From positions 14,696,293 to 14,760,292 of the forward strand of contig CM039210.1 of NCBI GenBank assembly GCA_008360975.2: a DNA stretch of 64,000 nt, read 5' to 3'. Under the pieces are notes generated by a model. It was not told the origin of the DNA, made no database searches, and saw nothing but the letters and a program-made list of their open reading frames with translations. Of the stretch, positions 1-10,560 are shown piece after piece. A program made the position numbers and the translations under genes. Positions within the stretch are counted from its first letter, which is position 1. Every line of letters begins with the position of its first letter. Source of the stretch: Lichenostomus cassidix (Eukaryota; Chordata; Aves; Passeriformes; Meliphagidae).

Positions 1-400
1 AGTGGTCAATAGGTAACTCAAGTTAACTATCGGGAGACAGAATATGTGAATTCTAAAACCTAGAAAAACAGGATTCCCTTAATCTTATCAAGATAAGAGG
101 GACAAAAGAATCCATCTGAAGCCAGCACCAGAAATCGCTGACTCATCCCATGAAGGACCACGCATGCTCCAGAGAGAAAGGTGAAAAGTACATTGTGATG
201 AAGACTTTTGTCCCCCTATTCTAATTATCCCCCCCAAGTGAGAGTATAGCCTAGTTTACAAAAGCATGTTCCAGAGAGAAGGCTCCGTCCAAGGTTGGAG
301 CCTCCAGTTTTGACATAGTTATGAATGTTTCATCTTCCCCCCTGGAGAACCCCCAAACTAAGCTAAATATCAGACTGCAAGAATTATAAACATGTAGGGC
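1..400 (+). repeat. LTR fragment related to the ERV L LTR
   Basis: Bases 1 to about 205 closely match 60243-60445, the U3 part of the LTR of ERV L, in the same orientation. After about 205 the two diverge and this copy continues with AT-rich sequence not seen elsewhere in the window. The left end lies outside the window, so neither termini nor target-site duplication can be defined. It is most likely the tail of an LTR upstream of the ESPL1 exons. Confidence 0.55.
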
Positions 401-507
401 TAAGGTACAAGGAGTGTTTGTGAAGGGTATAAGGAAAGGGAAAGGGTATAAAAATTTATAAAAAGGGTATAAAAAGAAAGGGCAAAAAAATCATCAGGCA
501 TCAGTCT

Positions 508-785
508 GACTCCCTCTTTTCTCCAGGAAAGCCTCTGGATCCCTCTGGACACTTCTGCCTGTCTCTGTCCTGACCCCATCTCCCTCTTTCTCCAGGAAAT
601 GACCCTCGAGGGGCTCTGTCCTGATCCCAGCTCCCTCTTTTCCCCAGAAAACCTCTGGATCCCTCTGGACATTTCTGCCTAGCCCTGTTCTGATCCCAGA
701 TGCCTCTTTTCCCATGAAATGACCCTCGAGTTGCCCTGTCTGGACCCCACCTCCCCCCTTTTCCCAGGAAAGCCTCCGGAGCCCC
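508..785. repeat. ESPL1: Intronic minisatellite, about 120-bp unit
   Basis: Roughly two and a third copies of a 120-bp unit lie directly upstream of the first visible ESPL1 exon. Each unit contains CCTCTGGATCCCTCTGGACA, then a C/T-rich stretch ending in CCAGGAAATGACCCTCGAG. The repeated pyrimidine-CCAG motifs look like splice acceptors, but only the last one (ending at 806) borders coding sequence. Confidence 0.75.
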
Positions 786-806
786 TCTGTTTCTCATTCC
801 TGGCAG

Positions 807-1788
807 ATCCAGGCGTGCGACTGCGCCCTGCACTCCTGTGTGGAGCAGCTGGCCCGGCCTGGGGGACTGCTAGACCATGGGGCCCTGCTGCTTGCCCTGG
901 CCCAGGAGGCCACCCTGGGCTACCTGAGCCTGGTCCCTCAGCCCCCACCCCTCTACCTGGAGAAGATCCTGTTCCACGTGCTCCAGAACACTGGGGAATG
1001 GGCCGGGAGCTGCATCTGGAGCGTGGCTGAGCTGCTCCAGACGTGGCTCCTGTGCTGCCGCTCCGACCGGGATTGGGCCATGGTCACTTCCAGCACCTTC
1101 AGCGTCCTCTGGAAATCTGCAGCCACCCTGGCCCGGGCCTGAGGGGCCTTGGGAGGAGGGAAGAGCCATGCTGACCACTCAGATCTGCTCCCTGTGCTTC
1201 CTGCTGCTGCTGGAATCGCGGGAATCCCTGCCGCCCCCACAGCTGCCCTTCTTCACCTCCCGGATCGCCCAGAAGGCTGCTGCTGCCCTCTACGAGGCTG
1301 AGTGAGCTCTGTGCCCCCTTTTCCTGGCCGGGCAGCTGTGGGAATTCCTGCTGGACATGCTTTGGGATGAGGCTCCAGACCCTCCAGGGCTCCAGAATTC
1401 CCTCTGCTTCTTGGAGCTCACCCTGGAGCACTGCCGCTGCCTCTGCTGGGCCCAGTGGCTTCATGACACTCTGGAGGCCCTGCAGGATGCCAGGGCTTTT
1501 TTGGGATCTGGGAGTTCTCTGGAAGCCCCCCCGGAGCTGCTGGAAGCTGGGATCCAGCTCAGCAAAGTCGCTGCGGACCCGTCATTTTGCCGGGCAGGAG
1601 CAACGCTGGCAGGGGAATTTTCAGGAAGGATGCTCCGGGTGCTGGCGGAAGGTGCCCAGTTCATGGTGTCCCAGCTCGGGGAGCTGCTCCAGAGGAGCTG
1701 GGAGTGGTTCCTCGGCCTCCAGGAGCTTCCTGGGATTTGTGACTTCTGCCAGGGCCACGGGCAGCTCCTGCAGCGGCTGCTGGCTGAG
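807..1788 (+). CDS. ESPL1: Separase N-terminal exon segment (with frameshift and stop)
   Basis: Separase is the cysteine protease that cleaves cohesin at anaphase; this is part of its long N-terminal helical-repeat region, not the protease domain. Recognition rests on human-separase-like blocks: PPPLYLEKILFHVLQN, FSVLWKSA and SLCFLELTLEHCRCLCW, in the expected order. The acceptor is TGGCAG ending at 806 and the donor is GAG|gtgagc at 1788/1789. Two defects are visible: the reading frame changes (+1) between about 1130 and 1168, and an in-frame TGA sits at 1303-1305. The second defect is followed by a pyrimidine-rich tract and CAG, so a degenerate micro-intron is an alternative. The segment may be a decaying gene, or a working gene with assembly errors in GC-rich DNA. 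Confidence 0.8.
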
Positions 1789-2062
1789 GTGAGCAGGAGG
1801 AGGAGGGAAATGGGAGCCGCTCCGGCCTCAGGGATCCCTGGAATCCCTCAGGGATGCTCTGTGCTGGTCCCGGCCCTGGCAGCAGCTCCTGGAGTAGGTG
1901 GAGTCCCAAATCCCACTTTTCCCCATTCCCAGCTCCATCCCCAGCAGTTCCTGCAGCTCTTGATCCCCGTTCCCATGTCCAGGTCCATTCCCAGAAGCTC
2001 CTGAATCCCTTTCCCATTCCCAGCTCTGTTCCCAGTAGCTCCTGATCCCGTTTCCATTCCAG

Positions 2063-2167
2063 GTCCCTCCCAACTCCGTCAGGAAGCAGGTGATGCTGAA
2101 GCAGCTGCTCTTCCACAACTTCCAGCTCTTCTCCAATGCAATCCACAAGGCCTTCCAGGGCTCCCAG
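2063..2167 (+). CDS. ESPL1: Separase internal exon, 35 codons
   Basis: A 105-base exon in phase 0, flanked by TTCCATTCCAG and by CCCAG|gtaccc. It encodes KQVMLKQLLFHNFQLFSNAI and neighbours, which align with the separase helical-repeat segment that follows the block in the previous exon. Order, phase and splice sites agree with its being the next exon. The downstream intron is enlarged by a minisatellite and a solo LTR. Confidence 0.8.
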
Positions 2168-2189
2168 GTACCCCAGGAATGGATCCCGA

Positions 2190-3175
2190 TCCCCTCGTGG
2201 GTCTGGGAGCCTTTCCCATGGGATGTGGTGTTGGGGAAGATGAAATAGGAAAGCCTTATAGAGATGATTACCTTGCAAAAGATGCTGAATATATGGAAAG
2301 TATAAGCAAGATTAAGATGAAGACAAGTTTTCAGTTGATGAGTAACTAGGAAACAATGGTATAGCCACTGAAGGTAATCCCCCTTCTTGATAGAACAATG
2401 CCCTCTGCCTAGGCAGGTCCAAAGGTCAGAGCAGACCCTGCCTGCCTGGTAGAGATTCCAAAAAGCAGTTTCTTAAGGTTTAAAATATAACCCCTTATGG
2501 TAATGTGATGATTCTTATAGGTTGTATGTAAATGCTGTAGGGTTTGTAGCTTGTCTCAGATTGGTTCAAGAGAATTAGAATATTCAACACAGAAGATGAT
2601 TTATTGTATTGTAAACAGCAAATCGCGCTCTTTATGCTCTCTCTTTTTGCCTCTCTCTCTTCCTCTCTCTCTTGCCTCTCTGGCCTGCTTTGAGCTGCGT
2701 CTTGCAGCCTAGCAGGCCTCTCACACCCCATGCTCTTTCACAATAAACTCCCATGCTCTAAAACCCAGCTTTAGAGATCTCGTTTCTATTCTATCTTCAT
2801 AACCAAATCCCACAGAGTTAAATCCTACAATGTGGGGCTGGGATTTGGGGATGGAGCCACTCTGGGAGCCTTTTCCATGGGATATGGGGTTGGAATTTGG
2901 GGATTGAGGTGCCCTGAAGGGTTCTGGAGGCGCTGGGAGCTTTTTCCATAGGATGTGGGCTTGGAATCTGAGGATGGAGCCACTCTGAGAGCCTTTTCCA
3001 TGGGATGTGGGGTCAGAATTTGGGAATGGAGCCACTCTGGGAGCTTTTCCCATGGGATGTGGGGTTGGAATTTGGGGATTGAGGTGCCCTGAAGGGTTCT
3101 GGAGGTGTTGGGACCTTTTCCCATGGAATATTGGGTTGGAATTTGGGGATGGAGGTGCCCTGTATGGTTCTGGAA
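2190..3175. repeat. ESPL1: Intronic minisatellite, about 60-bp unit, split by an LTR
   Basis: Imperfect units of about 60 bp carry CTGGGAGCCTTTTCCATGGG followed by ATGTGGGGTTGGAATTTGGG. One unit lies left of the solo LTR (2190-2228) and about six lie right of it (2830-3175). Variant units alternate between a GGATGGAGCCACTCTG start and a GATTGAGGTGCCCTGAAGG start, giving a higher-order pattern. Confidence 0.8.
2229..2829 (+). mobile_element. Solo LTR, class II-like, in ESPL1 intron
   Basis: The element starts TGTTGGGGAAG and ends AAATCCTACA. It is bounded by a perfect 6-bp target duplication ATGTGG (2223-2228 and 2830-2835). Six bp is typical of alpha/beta-type (class II) integrases. An AATAAA polyadenylation signal near 2742 sets the orientation. 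No internal retroviral sequence remains, so it is a solo LTR from LTR-LTR recombination. Confidence 0.85.
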
Positions 3176-3223
3176 GATTCTCTGTGGCTCTGGGGTCCTT
3201 GGCTGACCCCCCTGTCCCTCCAG

Positions 3224-3323
3224 CCCTCGGGGTGGCCAGGGCTGGCGCAGGTGACCCGAAGCTGTGTTCGGAGCATGGCTGCTATGCCCAAGGCTGAGAG
3301 GGCCAAGTTCCTTGATGTCACTG
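3224..3323 (+). CDS. ESPL1: Separase internal exon
   Basis: The acceptor is CCCTCCAG ending at 3223 and the donor is ACTG|gtcagt at 3323/3324. It encodes a 33-codon helical segment including TRSCVRSMAAMPKAERAKFL, consistent with the next separase block. It ends in phase 1, matching the phase of the exon at 9951. ERV A now separates the two by 6.6 kb. Confidence 0.75.
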
Positions 3324-3378
3324 GTCAGTGCCACCAGGGGGTCCTTGTCCCCTTGTCCCCATCTCCAGGGGTCAGTGC
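3324..3378. repeat. ESPL1: Intronic minisatellite, left part
   Basis: One unit of about 55 bp (GTCAGTGCCACCAGGGGGTC, then CCTTGTCCCC repeats) lies left of ERV A, which integrated inside the array. The array resumes at 9729 right of the provirus. The AGTGC at 3374-3378 is the left target-site duplication. Confidence 0.8.
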
Positions 3379-3814
3379 TGTGATAGATAAGGATTGATTC
3401 TCTAAATCGCAACAGGAAAACAGGGCCCCCACGAGCCAAAGACCTCCTGCTGGCATAAGCAGAACTTAAGCATCCTGTTTACACAAGGCTTATACAAAAC
3501 TTGCAAGGTTTAGGAAGAAAGGCAAGCTGCGAACGTGACTACGACCTTTCGGAAGGCAGCGGCGGACCCTCTAGCAACAGCAACAGACTACGCAGACACA
3601 GCCTTATCTCCAGCAAATGACACGTAACCCGGAAAAAGGGACTGCATAAAACCTCGGCACACACAAACCTCTGCGCGGTGTGTCTTAGGCAGAGCGAAGG
3701 AGCATGCCTAGCCCGCCCAGCGCTGCTTTGACCAGTATCCACTTGCTTGAATAAATTACAAATTACTGAATTGGAATTGTCTCTGATTGACTTATTGAGA
3801 CCCAATTTATAACA
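3379..3814 (+). repeat. 5' LTR of ERV A
   Basis: Begins TGTGATAGATAAGG and ends TTTATAACA. A TATA-like GCATAAAACC lies near 3645 and an AATAAA near 3750. It pairs with the 3' LTR at 9293-9728. Confidence 0.9.
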
Positions 3815-3817
3815 ACA

Positions 3818-3835
3818 TGGTGCTGTGACTCGGAT
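3818..3835 (+). other. Primer binding site, tRNA-His type
   Basis: TGGTGCTGTGACTCGGAT matches the known tRNA-His primer-site sequence at 17 of 18 bases. It lies three bases after the 5' LTR. Confidence 0.85.
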
Positions 3836-4198
3836 AGGGTCCCTCGCTGGAGACCCCTCACTGGGAGGCGCCCCGTTGTTTCAACGGCCCTGTGGGGGTA
3901 CTTCTCCGACACCCTAACCGACGAACCTAAATTCGGATACTGGTCAAAGGAAAACCCCATAATCTTTGTGCACGAAGCTCCGGACAAAGACGCAGGACGC
4001 GTGAGTATGTGTTCAGATTAAGAGAACACAGGGTATCCGTTCGGTTGGGGTGGTTATCCCAGAGTGTGGTGTGTGAGACGCCAAAGGCTTGGCGAAGTGA
4101 ATGTGGACTCCCTTGTAGTGCGGTTCCCACATCCCGCGAGGGACTGGGCCACGACCGGGAGGACGCGAGTGTGTGTGTGACTGAAGACACTCTGGAAG

Positions 4199-5200
4199 AT
4201 GGGTCAGAGGAAAAGCAAGCCCTCTGAATCCATGGGGGGGGGGGGGGGAGACCCAGACAAAACTCCCGGATATCCCGCCTGATAGTCCCTTAGGGGTTTT
4301 GATTAAATATTGGGCGGATGACCCCCGTACAAGGGGTAAGAGTAAAAGTAAAATGATAAATTATTGCATAGTAGTTTGGGGAGGAAAACAGATACGGACT
4401 GATCCTTTGTACTGACCAGTATTTGGGCCGTTTGAGAATTTTATGTGTCAAGCTTTAAATTCGTATGTAAATTCCAAACAACCTTTTAATCAGGAAGAAA
4501 GTGATTATGCTGCCCTTTGGATTACCCCGATATGAGGGGCAGGACTTTTTGTGTTAAAACAAAAGATCCTAAGAAAAGGAATTCAGAGGAAATGCCCCCT
4601 CTATATGTACCTCCAGCACCAACTCCGGCGCCACCTCCGAATGCACCAACAGCCCCGTTATTACCTCAAGATGACACTAATCAGTCATCTGAGGATGAGG
4701 AGCCTGCTCAGCCTAGTAGATGCATCACACGCAGCAGGGCACGTAATGGTCTATATCCACTCAGAGAGGTTGGTATGGAGATGGTAAACCCACCAGGGGG
4801 AGGTCAGGCACCTGGTATAGGGTACATAGCAGTTCCCTTAAATTCAGGGGACGTAAGAGAATTTACAAAGGAAATGGGTCACCTTCTAGAAGATCCATTG
4901 GGAGTTGCTGAGAGAGTAGATCAATTCCTAGGTCCTAACATTTATACCTGGGATGAACTCCCTTTACGGCAGAAGAAAGAAGGATGATTAGAACAGCCGG
5001 TATGAGAATTTGGGAAAATAACCATCCTCAGGGCCCGACTGGGGATGTGAAGTGGCCATTACAGCGGCCCAGTTGGGATAATCAAGACCCAAATGATCAG
5101 GCACACATGCAGGACTTGCAGACGATCATAGTCCAAGGCATTAAAAAAAAAAAAAAAAAAATCAGTCCCTAGGGGACAAAATATGACTAAGGCCTTTAAT
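4199..5200 (+). pseudogene. gag: ERV A gag, broken
   Basis: Gag opens with ATG at 4199 giving MGQ, the myristoylation-type start of gammaretroviral matrix. A run of 15 G (4234-4248) follows and probably shifts the frame; a TGA interrupts near 4411. A 156-codon open part (4517-4987) carries a proline-rich stretch (VPPAPTPAPPPNAPTAP) and the YPLREV motif typical of the matrix/capsid junction in gammaretroviruses, then early capsid. The rest of capsid and nucleocapsid is mostly missing, and a run of 19 A lies at 5143-5161. Confidence 0.75.
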
Positions 5201-5224
5201 GAACAGCAAAACAAAATGACAAAT

Positions 5225-7609
5225 TTGACAATTACTGGGATTATTTGGCCATTGTAGACAATGGATTGAGAATTACAGCCAAAAAGTCAAATTCCTATAT
5301 GAAAAATTGGCCCATGATGGACTCCTTAAAAGGTCTCCAGCAGATGAGGAAAGATTTCAGGCTCTAAAAAAAAAAAAAAAAAAAAGAATTGGTCAATGCA
5401 CCCGTGTTAAGCTTGCCTGATATCCACAAGCCGTCCCATTTATTTGTGAATACCGAAGAGGGGACTGCATTTGGTATTTTAGCTCAGGACTGGGCCAGTA
5501 GTAAAAAGCCTGTGGCCTATTTATCTAAATTGTTAGACTCCCATTAGTAAGGGATGGCCTACTTGTCTCCAAGTAGTAGCTGCAGCATCACTAATGGTAG
5601 AAGAAGCCCTCAAAATAACCTTTGGAAGAGAACTGCGAGTTGTCTCCCCTCATGATATCTGGAGTATTTTATCCCAAAAGGCAGAAAAATGGATCACAGA
5701 CGCCAGATTGCTTAAATACGAAGGAATTCTGGTTGCGTCTCCTAAATTAACTTTAGAAACCACCTCAGTACAAAATCCGGCCCAATTTTTGTATGGGGTA
5801 CCCGACGGCAATGTGCTATTACATGATTGCCTCCAAACCATAGAAGAACAAACAAAGGTTAGGCCTGACCTAGAAGATGAAGAATTAGAAGACGGCATTA
5901 AATTATTTGTGGACGGATCCTCACGGGTAGTAGAGAGTAAACGTAAGTCCAGCTATGCCATCATTGATGGACAAACCATGGAAGTACTCCAACCAGGTCC
6001 CTTAAACCCAAGTTGGTCAGCTCAGGCATGTGAACTTTATGCTGTATTATGAGCCTTACAAATAATTGGAAAAGACATAAGAACCATCTACACGGACTCC
6101 AAATATGCATTTGGAGTGGTACATACATTTGGAAAAATTTAGGAAGAAAGGGTCCTAATAACCTCCCAGAGTAAGGGACTAGTGCATGAGAGGCTCATTA
6201 AAGAAATCTTAACGGCACTCTGACAACCAACTAAATTGGCTGTAGTACATGTTAAAGGGCACCAAAAAGGGTTAAGTTTAACTACAAGAGGCAATAACCT
6301 AGCAGATGAGGAAGCAAAACGAGCTGCTTTGCTTTCTCTCCACGAGAAACACCCACGCGAGCTTTGTGCAACATGTAAAGATGATTTAGAGAAATTCCCC
6401 TGCTTTGCTTGCTGGAAAGATTTTAGGTGCGATAGTCTGGTTTGCACATGCGATAATCCCCATAAGGAATGGTGTTATGTACATGAAAAAGAGGGTCAAA
6501 CCTAGAGACCTCAGTTGTTATGCTTTTCTACGCTAGAGGAGCAAAAGCTTAGACAAACAGGGGTGACACAGAATTCAGAAAAAAAGTGAGTCCTTGCAGA
6601 TGGGAGGGAAGTACTACCAAAAGCTATAGCTCTGCGGGTTTTGCGGAGATTACATGAAAAGACTCATTGGGGAATACAAGCCTTAGTAGATCACTTTGCT
6701 AATAAATATATGTGCATAAAGATATATAATCTGGCCAAACAAGTAACCATGGGATGTGTAACCTGCCAGAAAGTAAATAAACAGCAACTAAGAGAACGAT
6801 TGCCTGGGAGTTGGGAATTAGCACATAGACCGTTCTCACATGTTCAAATAGACTTCACAGAATTACCTGCAGTAGGAAGACACAAATATCTACTAGTAAT
6901 GGTAGACCACTTAACCCATTTTGTGAAAGCCGTTTAAACAACACGAGCTACTGCACAAACAGTTGCCAAGGTATTGTTAGAACAAATTATTCCACGATAC
7001 GGTCTCATTGAAACTATGGACTCAGACCAAGGACCCCATTTCGTGTCCAAGGTAGCAAAAGCTGTGGCAGACGCTCTAGGTATCAATTGAAAATATCACA
7101 CCCCTTGGCATCCACAAAGTTCGGGAAAAGTAGAACGTATAAATGGGGAAATTAAGAAACAATTGACTAAATTAAAGCTTGAAACAAAAATGAGTTGGGT
7201 TAAATGTTTACCGTTAGCTCTATTAAATATTAGGACACAACCCCGTACAGATATAAGACTTTCTCCCTGTGAAATGTTATATGGAATGCCCTTTGATTTA
7301 GAAATTCCTGGAGATCATCCCGCTGTATCAGACACTCACTTACAAACTTACATTACACACCTGGCAGGGAGATGGGACAAGCTGAGACAAAAGGGGTTAG
7401 CTGCCCAAAGACCACCTCTCTAAATGCCGATACATGCATATCAGCCTGGAGATAAAGTTTTAATAAAATCCTGGAAAGAGGCATCTTTAACCCCTCAATG
7501 GGAAGGTCCCTATGTTGTGTTACTTACCACAGAATCCGCAGTCCGGACCACCGAAAAGGGTTGGACTCACGCCAGCCAAGTAAAGAAGTTCAACAGAAAC
7601 CCCTTGTAG
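5225..7609 (+). pseudogene. pol: ERV A pol remnant: RT connection, RNase H, integrase
   Basis: Protease and the catalytic RT fingers/palm are absent; homology resumes in the thumb/connection region near 5250. RNase H follows (LFVDGSS near 5910, YTDSKYAFG near 6095). The integrase zinc region, its DDE core (FSHVQIDFTELPA near 6840; MDSDQGPHF near 7015) and the C-terminal SH3-like part (LTPQWEGPYVVL near 7490) come after. In-frame stops occur near 6050, 6140, 6223, 6935 and 7089, with frameshifts between. A run of 20 A interrupts the RT remnant at 5366-5385. Confidence 0.8.
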
Positions 7610-7719
7610 AAAGTCGTGGAACGCCCCGAGGAATTGAAGATAAGACTTAAGAAACTGTAATTTCTAGTGCATGAACCCTGTTACTGTACACCTGAAATAC
7701 CCCATTAGAGTTTTCCCTA

Positions 7720-9290
7720 AGTATGATTTACCCTATGATTGCTATGCTTGAAACCATGTGGTCAAATGTAATACCCCTAATTGTAATTGCTATCCCTTTG
7801 TATGTTTTGTATGCAAAGTATGTAGAGAAAAGTGGTAGACCCATTGCACCAGGGGAAGGCCTCCTATGGGGGTCTGCCCAACCTGCTCTAAGGCAGAACA
7901 TAAGCAAACCAAACATTTGTTACGATTAGCTGTTAAATTGGGGAAATTACGACAGGGGATGCCCGAATGGTGGGATATTTACCTCCATGGGATTTGCCCT
8001 GAATTTTATTGTTACCACTCCAATGAATCTAGGCCGATGGTGGCAGAAATCATTGGAGGAGACTGTAAAAAAAAAAAAAAAATGTGGCTCACTTACCCTG
8101 CCATGGTCCAGTGGTTAAACATAAAAACTAAGACAGTTATAAAAACAGATCATTTACCCCGGAGCCCCCCCGAGGAATATCCTTGCTGCTGAGAAGATGG
8201 TGACCCCCGTGGCTCGCGGCAACCGAGTCGACAGGCGAAGCAGAAGGATCGAACCTAGGAGAGTAAAGACAGTCCATAGGACTATGAAAAGATCTAGACT
8301 GAGCTGCCCCAAGTCTTGAAAGGACTTTAAAAGGGTTCAAGAGCCCAAGCAGCAAAGTGGGTATCAAATACAAGTAAGAAGTACACGTTCAGCCATGGGA
8401 CCATCACTTACATAATGTATATATATGTGTAGCTTAATTTTGTTAAAATGTATCATGAGTAGTGCTAGCCATCATCCTCATGAACCATTTAAATAGTCTC
8501 TGATCCGATGAGAAGATCAACACATCATACAAACACAAACTACTGTGGAAAACCCATCTTTTCAGATCCCAGTCGGGTCATTAGGACCATACTAGTATCC
8601 GAATCGTACTACAGATTACTATATGTGCCCAAGTTCAAATCCTGGTCTTAGGTACTGTAATCAACCAACAGCTTATTATTGTGCACATTGAGAGTGTGTA
8701 ACTGTAGCAAGAAGTTAGACTCCTAGGAACAGTGACAAACATATTTCCACAGGATGGTATCCTTAAGGGTGTACATCACCTACTAAGTACAATTATATTG
8801 ACACTGAGAACTCAAACCATAGCAACATTGCTAGCTTTAAGAGCTACTAGAGCCAGTACAAGTATAGCATCTCTTGTAAACAAAAAATTTACTGCTCTGC
8901 GGGTAGTATGCTGACCACACAAGAGTAGTGAGAGATGCTATGTCTGAACTCCGTAAAGGATTAAAAAAAAAAAACGCAAAAGAGAAAGAGAAAACACCTG
9001 GAATTGGTATGAAAGCTGGTTCAATACATGCCCGTGGCTTACAACCATGTTATCTACCCTAGCGGGACCTCTGGTTGTACTAATATTGACACTTACATTT
9101 AGACCATGTATATTCAATCAACTTTTAAGTATAGTTAAAGGAAGATTGGAAGCAGCACACCTAATGCTAGCTAAGGCTAAACTAGAGATAATACCCGATC
9201 AGCAAGAATATGATATGGCCGAAGGACTGATCCTTAGCACAGAGGCCTTAAAGCAATTTAGCGAACAAAATGGTATTAAAGAAAGGGGAG
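7720..9290 (+). pseudogene. env: ERV A env remnant
   Basis: Only fragments are legible. A hydrophobic leader-like ORF (7723-7929) starts the region. A transmembrane-subunit tail lies at about 9010-9290 and contains [18 protein letters not shown], a membrane anchor of gammaretroviral style, with a cytoplasmic tail after it. The surface subunit is largely unreadable, and 16-A and 12-A runs interrupt it (8067-8082, 8963-8974). No functional product is expected. Confidence 0.65.
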
Positions 9291-9292
9291 AT
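9279..9292 (+). other. Polypurine tract of ERV A
   Basis: AAAGAAAGGGGAGA, directly upstream of the 3' LTR, fits the plus-strand primer position. Confidence 0.8.
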
Positions 9293-9728
9293 TGTGATAG
9301 ATAAGGATTGATTCTCTAAATCGCAACAGGAAAACAGGGCCCCCACGAGCCAAAGACCTCCTGCTGGCATAAGCAGAACTTAAGCGTCCTGTTTACACAA
9401 GGCTTATACAAAACTTGCAAGGTTTAGGAAGAAAGGCAAGCTGCGAACGTGACTACGACCTCTCGGAAGGCAGCGGCGGACCCTCTAGCAACAGCAACAG
9501 ACTACGCAGACACAGCCTTATCTCCAGCAAATGACACATAACCCGGAAAAAGGAACTGCATAAAACCTCGGCACACACAAACCTCTGCGCGGTGTGTCTT
9601 AGGCAGAGCGAAGGAGCATGCCTAGCCCGCCCAGCGCTGCTTTGACCAGTATCCACTTGCTTGAATAAATTACAAATTACTGAATTGGAATTGTCTCTGA
9701 TTGACTTATTGAGACCCAATTTATAACA
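9293..9728 (+). repeat. 3' LTR of ERV A
   Basis: 436 bp, matching the 5' LTR except for about four substitutions seen by eye. It is followed by target duplication AGTGC at 9729-9733. Confidence 0.9.
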
Positions 9729-9830
9729 AGTGCCGCCAGGGGGTCCTTGTCCCCTTGTCCCCATCTCCAGGGGTCAGTGCCACCAGGGGGTCCTTGTCCC
9801 CATTCTGGCTGTCCATGGAGGGGTCATTCT
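9729..9830. repeat. ESPL1: Intronic minisatellite, right part
   Basis: Continuation of the array interrupted by ERV A: two further units of GTGCCACCAGGGGGTCCTTG type. The sequence then changes to ordinary C-rich intron up to the acceptor at 9950. Confidence 0.8.
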
Positions 9831-9950
9831 ATGTCCGAGGTTCAGGATAGCTCTGGGAGCAGAGGTGACTCCGGGGTCCCCTCCCCACCCCGTTGGTGAC
9901 CCCTCCCCACCCCACCCCATTGCTGACCCCGACCCCTCCCCATCCTGCAG

Positions 9951-10087
9951 CTGCTGCCATGTTCCATCTGGGTCATGTCTTCCAGAGCCGGAACCTTCCA
10001 GAAGCGGCCAGAGCCGTGTGCAAGCCCTTCTGCCAGGCAATGGTGACCATGGATGGCTACGGCTGCACCGGCGTCCCCCCGGAGGGG
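9951..10087 (+). CDS. ESPL1: Separase internal exon
   Basis: The acceptor is CATCCTGCAG ending at 9950 and the donor is GGAGGGG|gtacta at 10087/10088. In the phase set by the exon at 3224-3323 it encodes MFHLGHVFQSRNLPEAARAV and then the CKPFCQAM block, ending in VPPEG. This aligns with the human separase stretch ending in VPPEK, including the exon end. It is the last ESPL1 exon visible; ERV F begins 785 bp downstream. Confidence 0.8.
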
Positions 10088-10560
10088 GTACTAGGATATA
10101 CTGGCAATACTGGGATCCCTTCTGCCAGGCAATGGCAGCCATGGGCAGCTATGGCATTCCCCTGGAGCAGGTACAGGATACTGGGGATACTGGGATCAAC
10201 TGGGAGGGCTGGGGGTACTGGGGATAATGGGATCCCTTCTGCTGGGGAATGGCGGCCACGGGCAGCTCCGGCATCCCTGCAGAGTGGGTACTGGGGATAC
10301 TGGGATCAGCTGGGGATAGTGGGAATACTGGGATCCACTGGGGTTACTGGGATCCACTGGAGATAGTGGGGATACTGAGATCTGCTGGGGATACTGGGAT
10401 CAGATGGGACCAATCAGGATCCTCTGGAAATACTGGGATCAACTGGGAGGGCTGGGGTCTGCTGGGAATACTGGGATTAACTGGGACCAACCAGCATCCA
10501 ATGGGATTACTGGGATCCAGTGGGGATACTTGGATCAGCTGGGAGAGCTGGAGTCAAGGA
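10088..10560. repeat. ESPL1: Duplicated exon ends plus minisatellite
   Basis: Two degenerate repeats of the preceding exon's 3' end follow it. One runs about 10116-10171 (CCCTTCTGCCAGGCAATGGC, ending GAGCAG|gtacag) and one about 10229-10288 (ending GAGTGG|gtactg). Both keep a possible GT donor. Around and after them is a short-period array (about 10-20 bp) of GGGATACTGGGATCAACTGG type. Confidence 0.75.

Larger units (their letters stand above)
3379..9728 (+). mobile_element. ERV A: class I gamma-like provirus, tRNA-His primer site
   Basis: A 6.35-kb provirus with two 436-bp LTRs differing by about four substitutions (by-eye count), so a fairly recent insertion. It is flanked by a perfect 5-bp duplication AGTGC (3374-3378, 9729-9733). 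Its order is LTR, tRNA-His-type primer site, gag starting MGQ, truncated pol, decayed env, polypurine tract, LTR. The coding regions are badly broken, and protease plus most of reverse transcriptase are missing. Low LTR divergence with heavy coding damage suggests it was copied in trans from a defective master. Confidence 0.9.

Noticed and set aside
1661..2278. 205-codon minus-strand ORF
   Set aside because: Antisense to ESPL1 exons and across an intron; composed of repetitive W/G/E-rich sequence.
5143..5385. A-runs as poly(A) tails of processed retrogenes
   Set aside because: Retroviral coding sequence continues on both sides and no retrogene structure is present.
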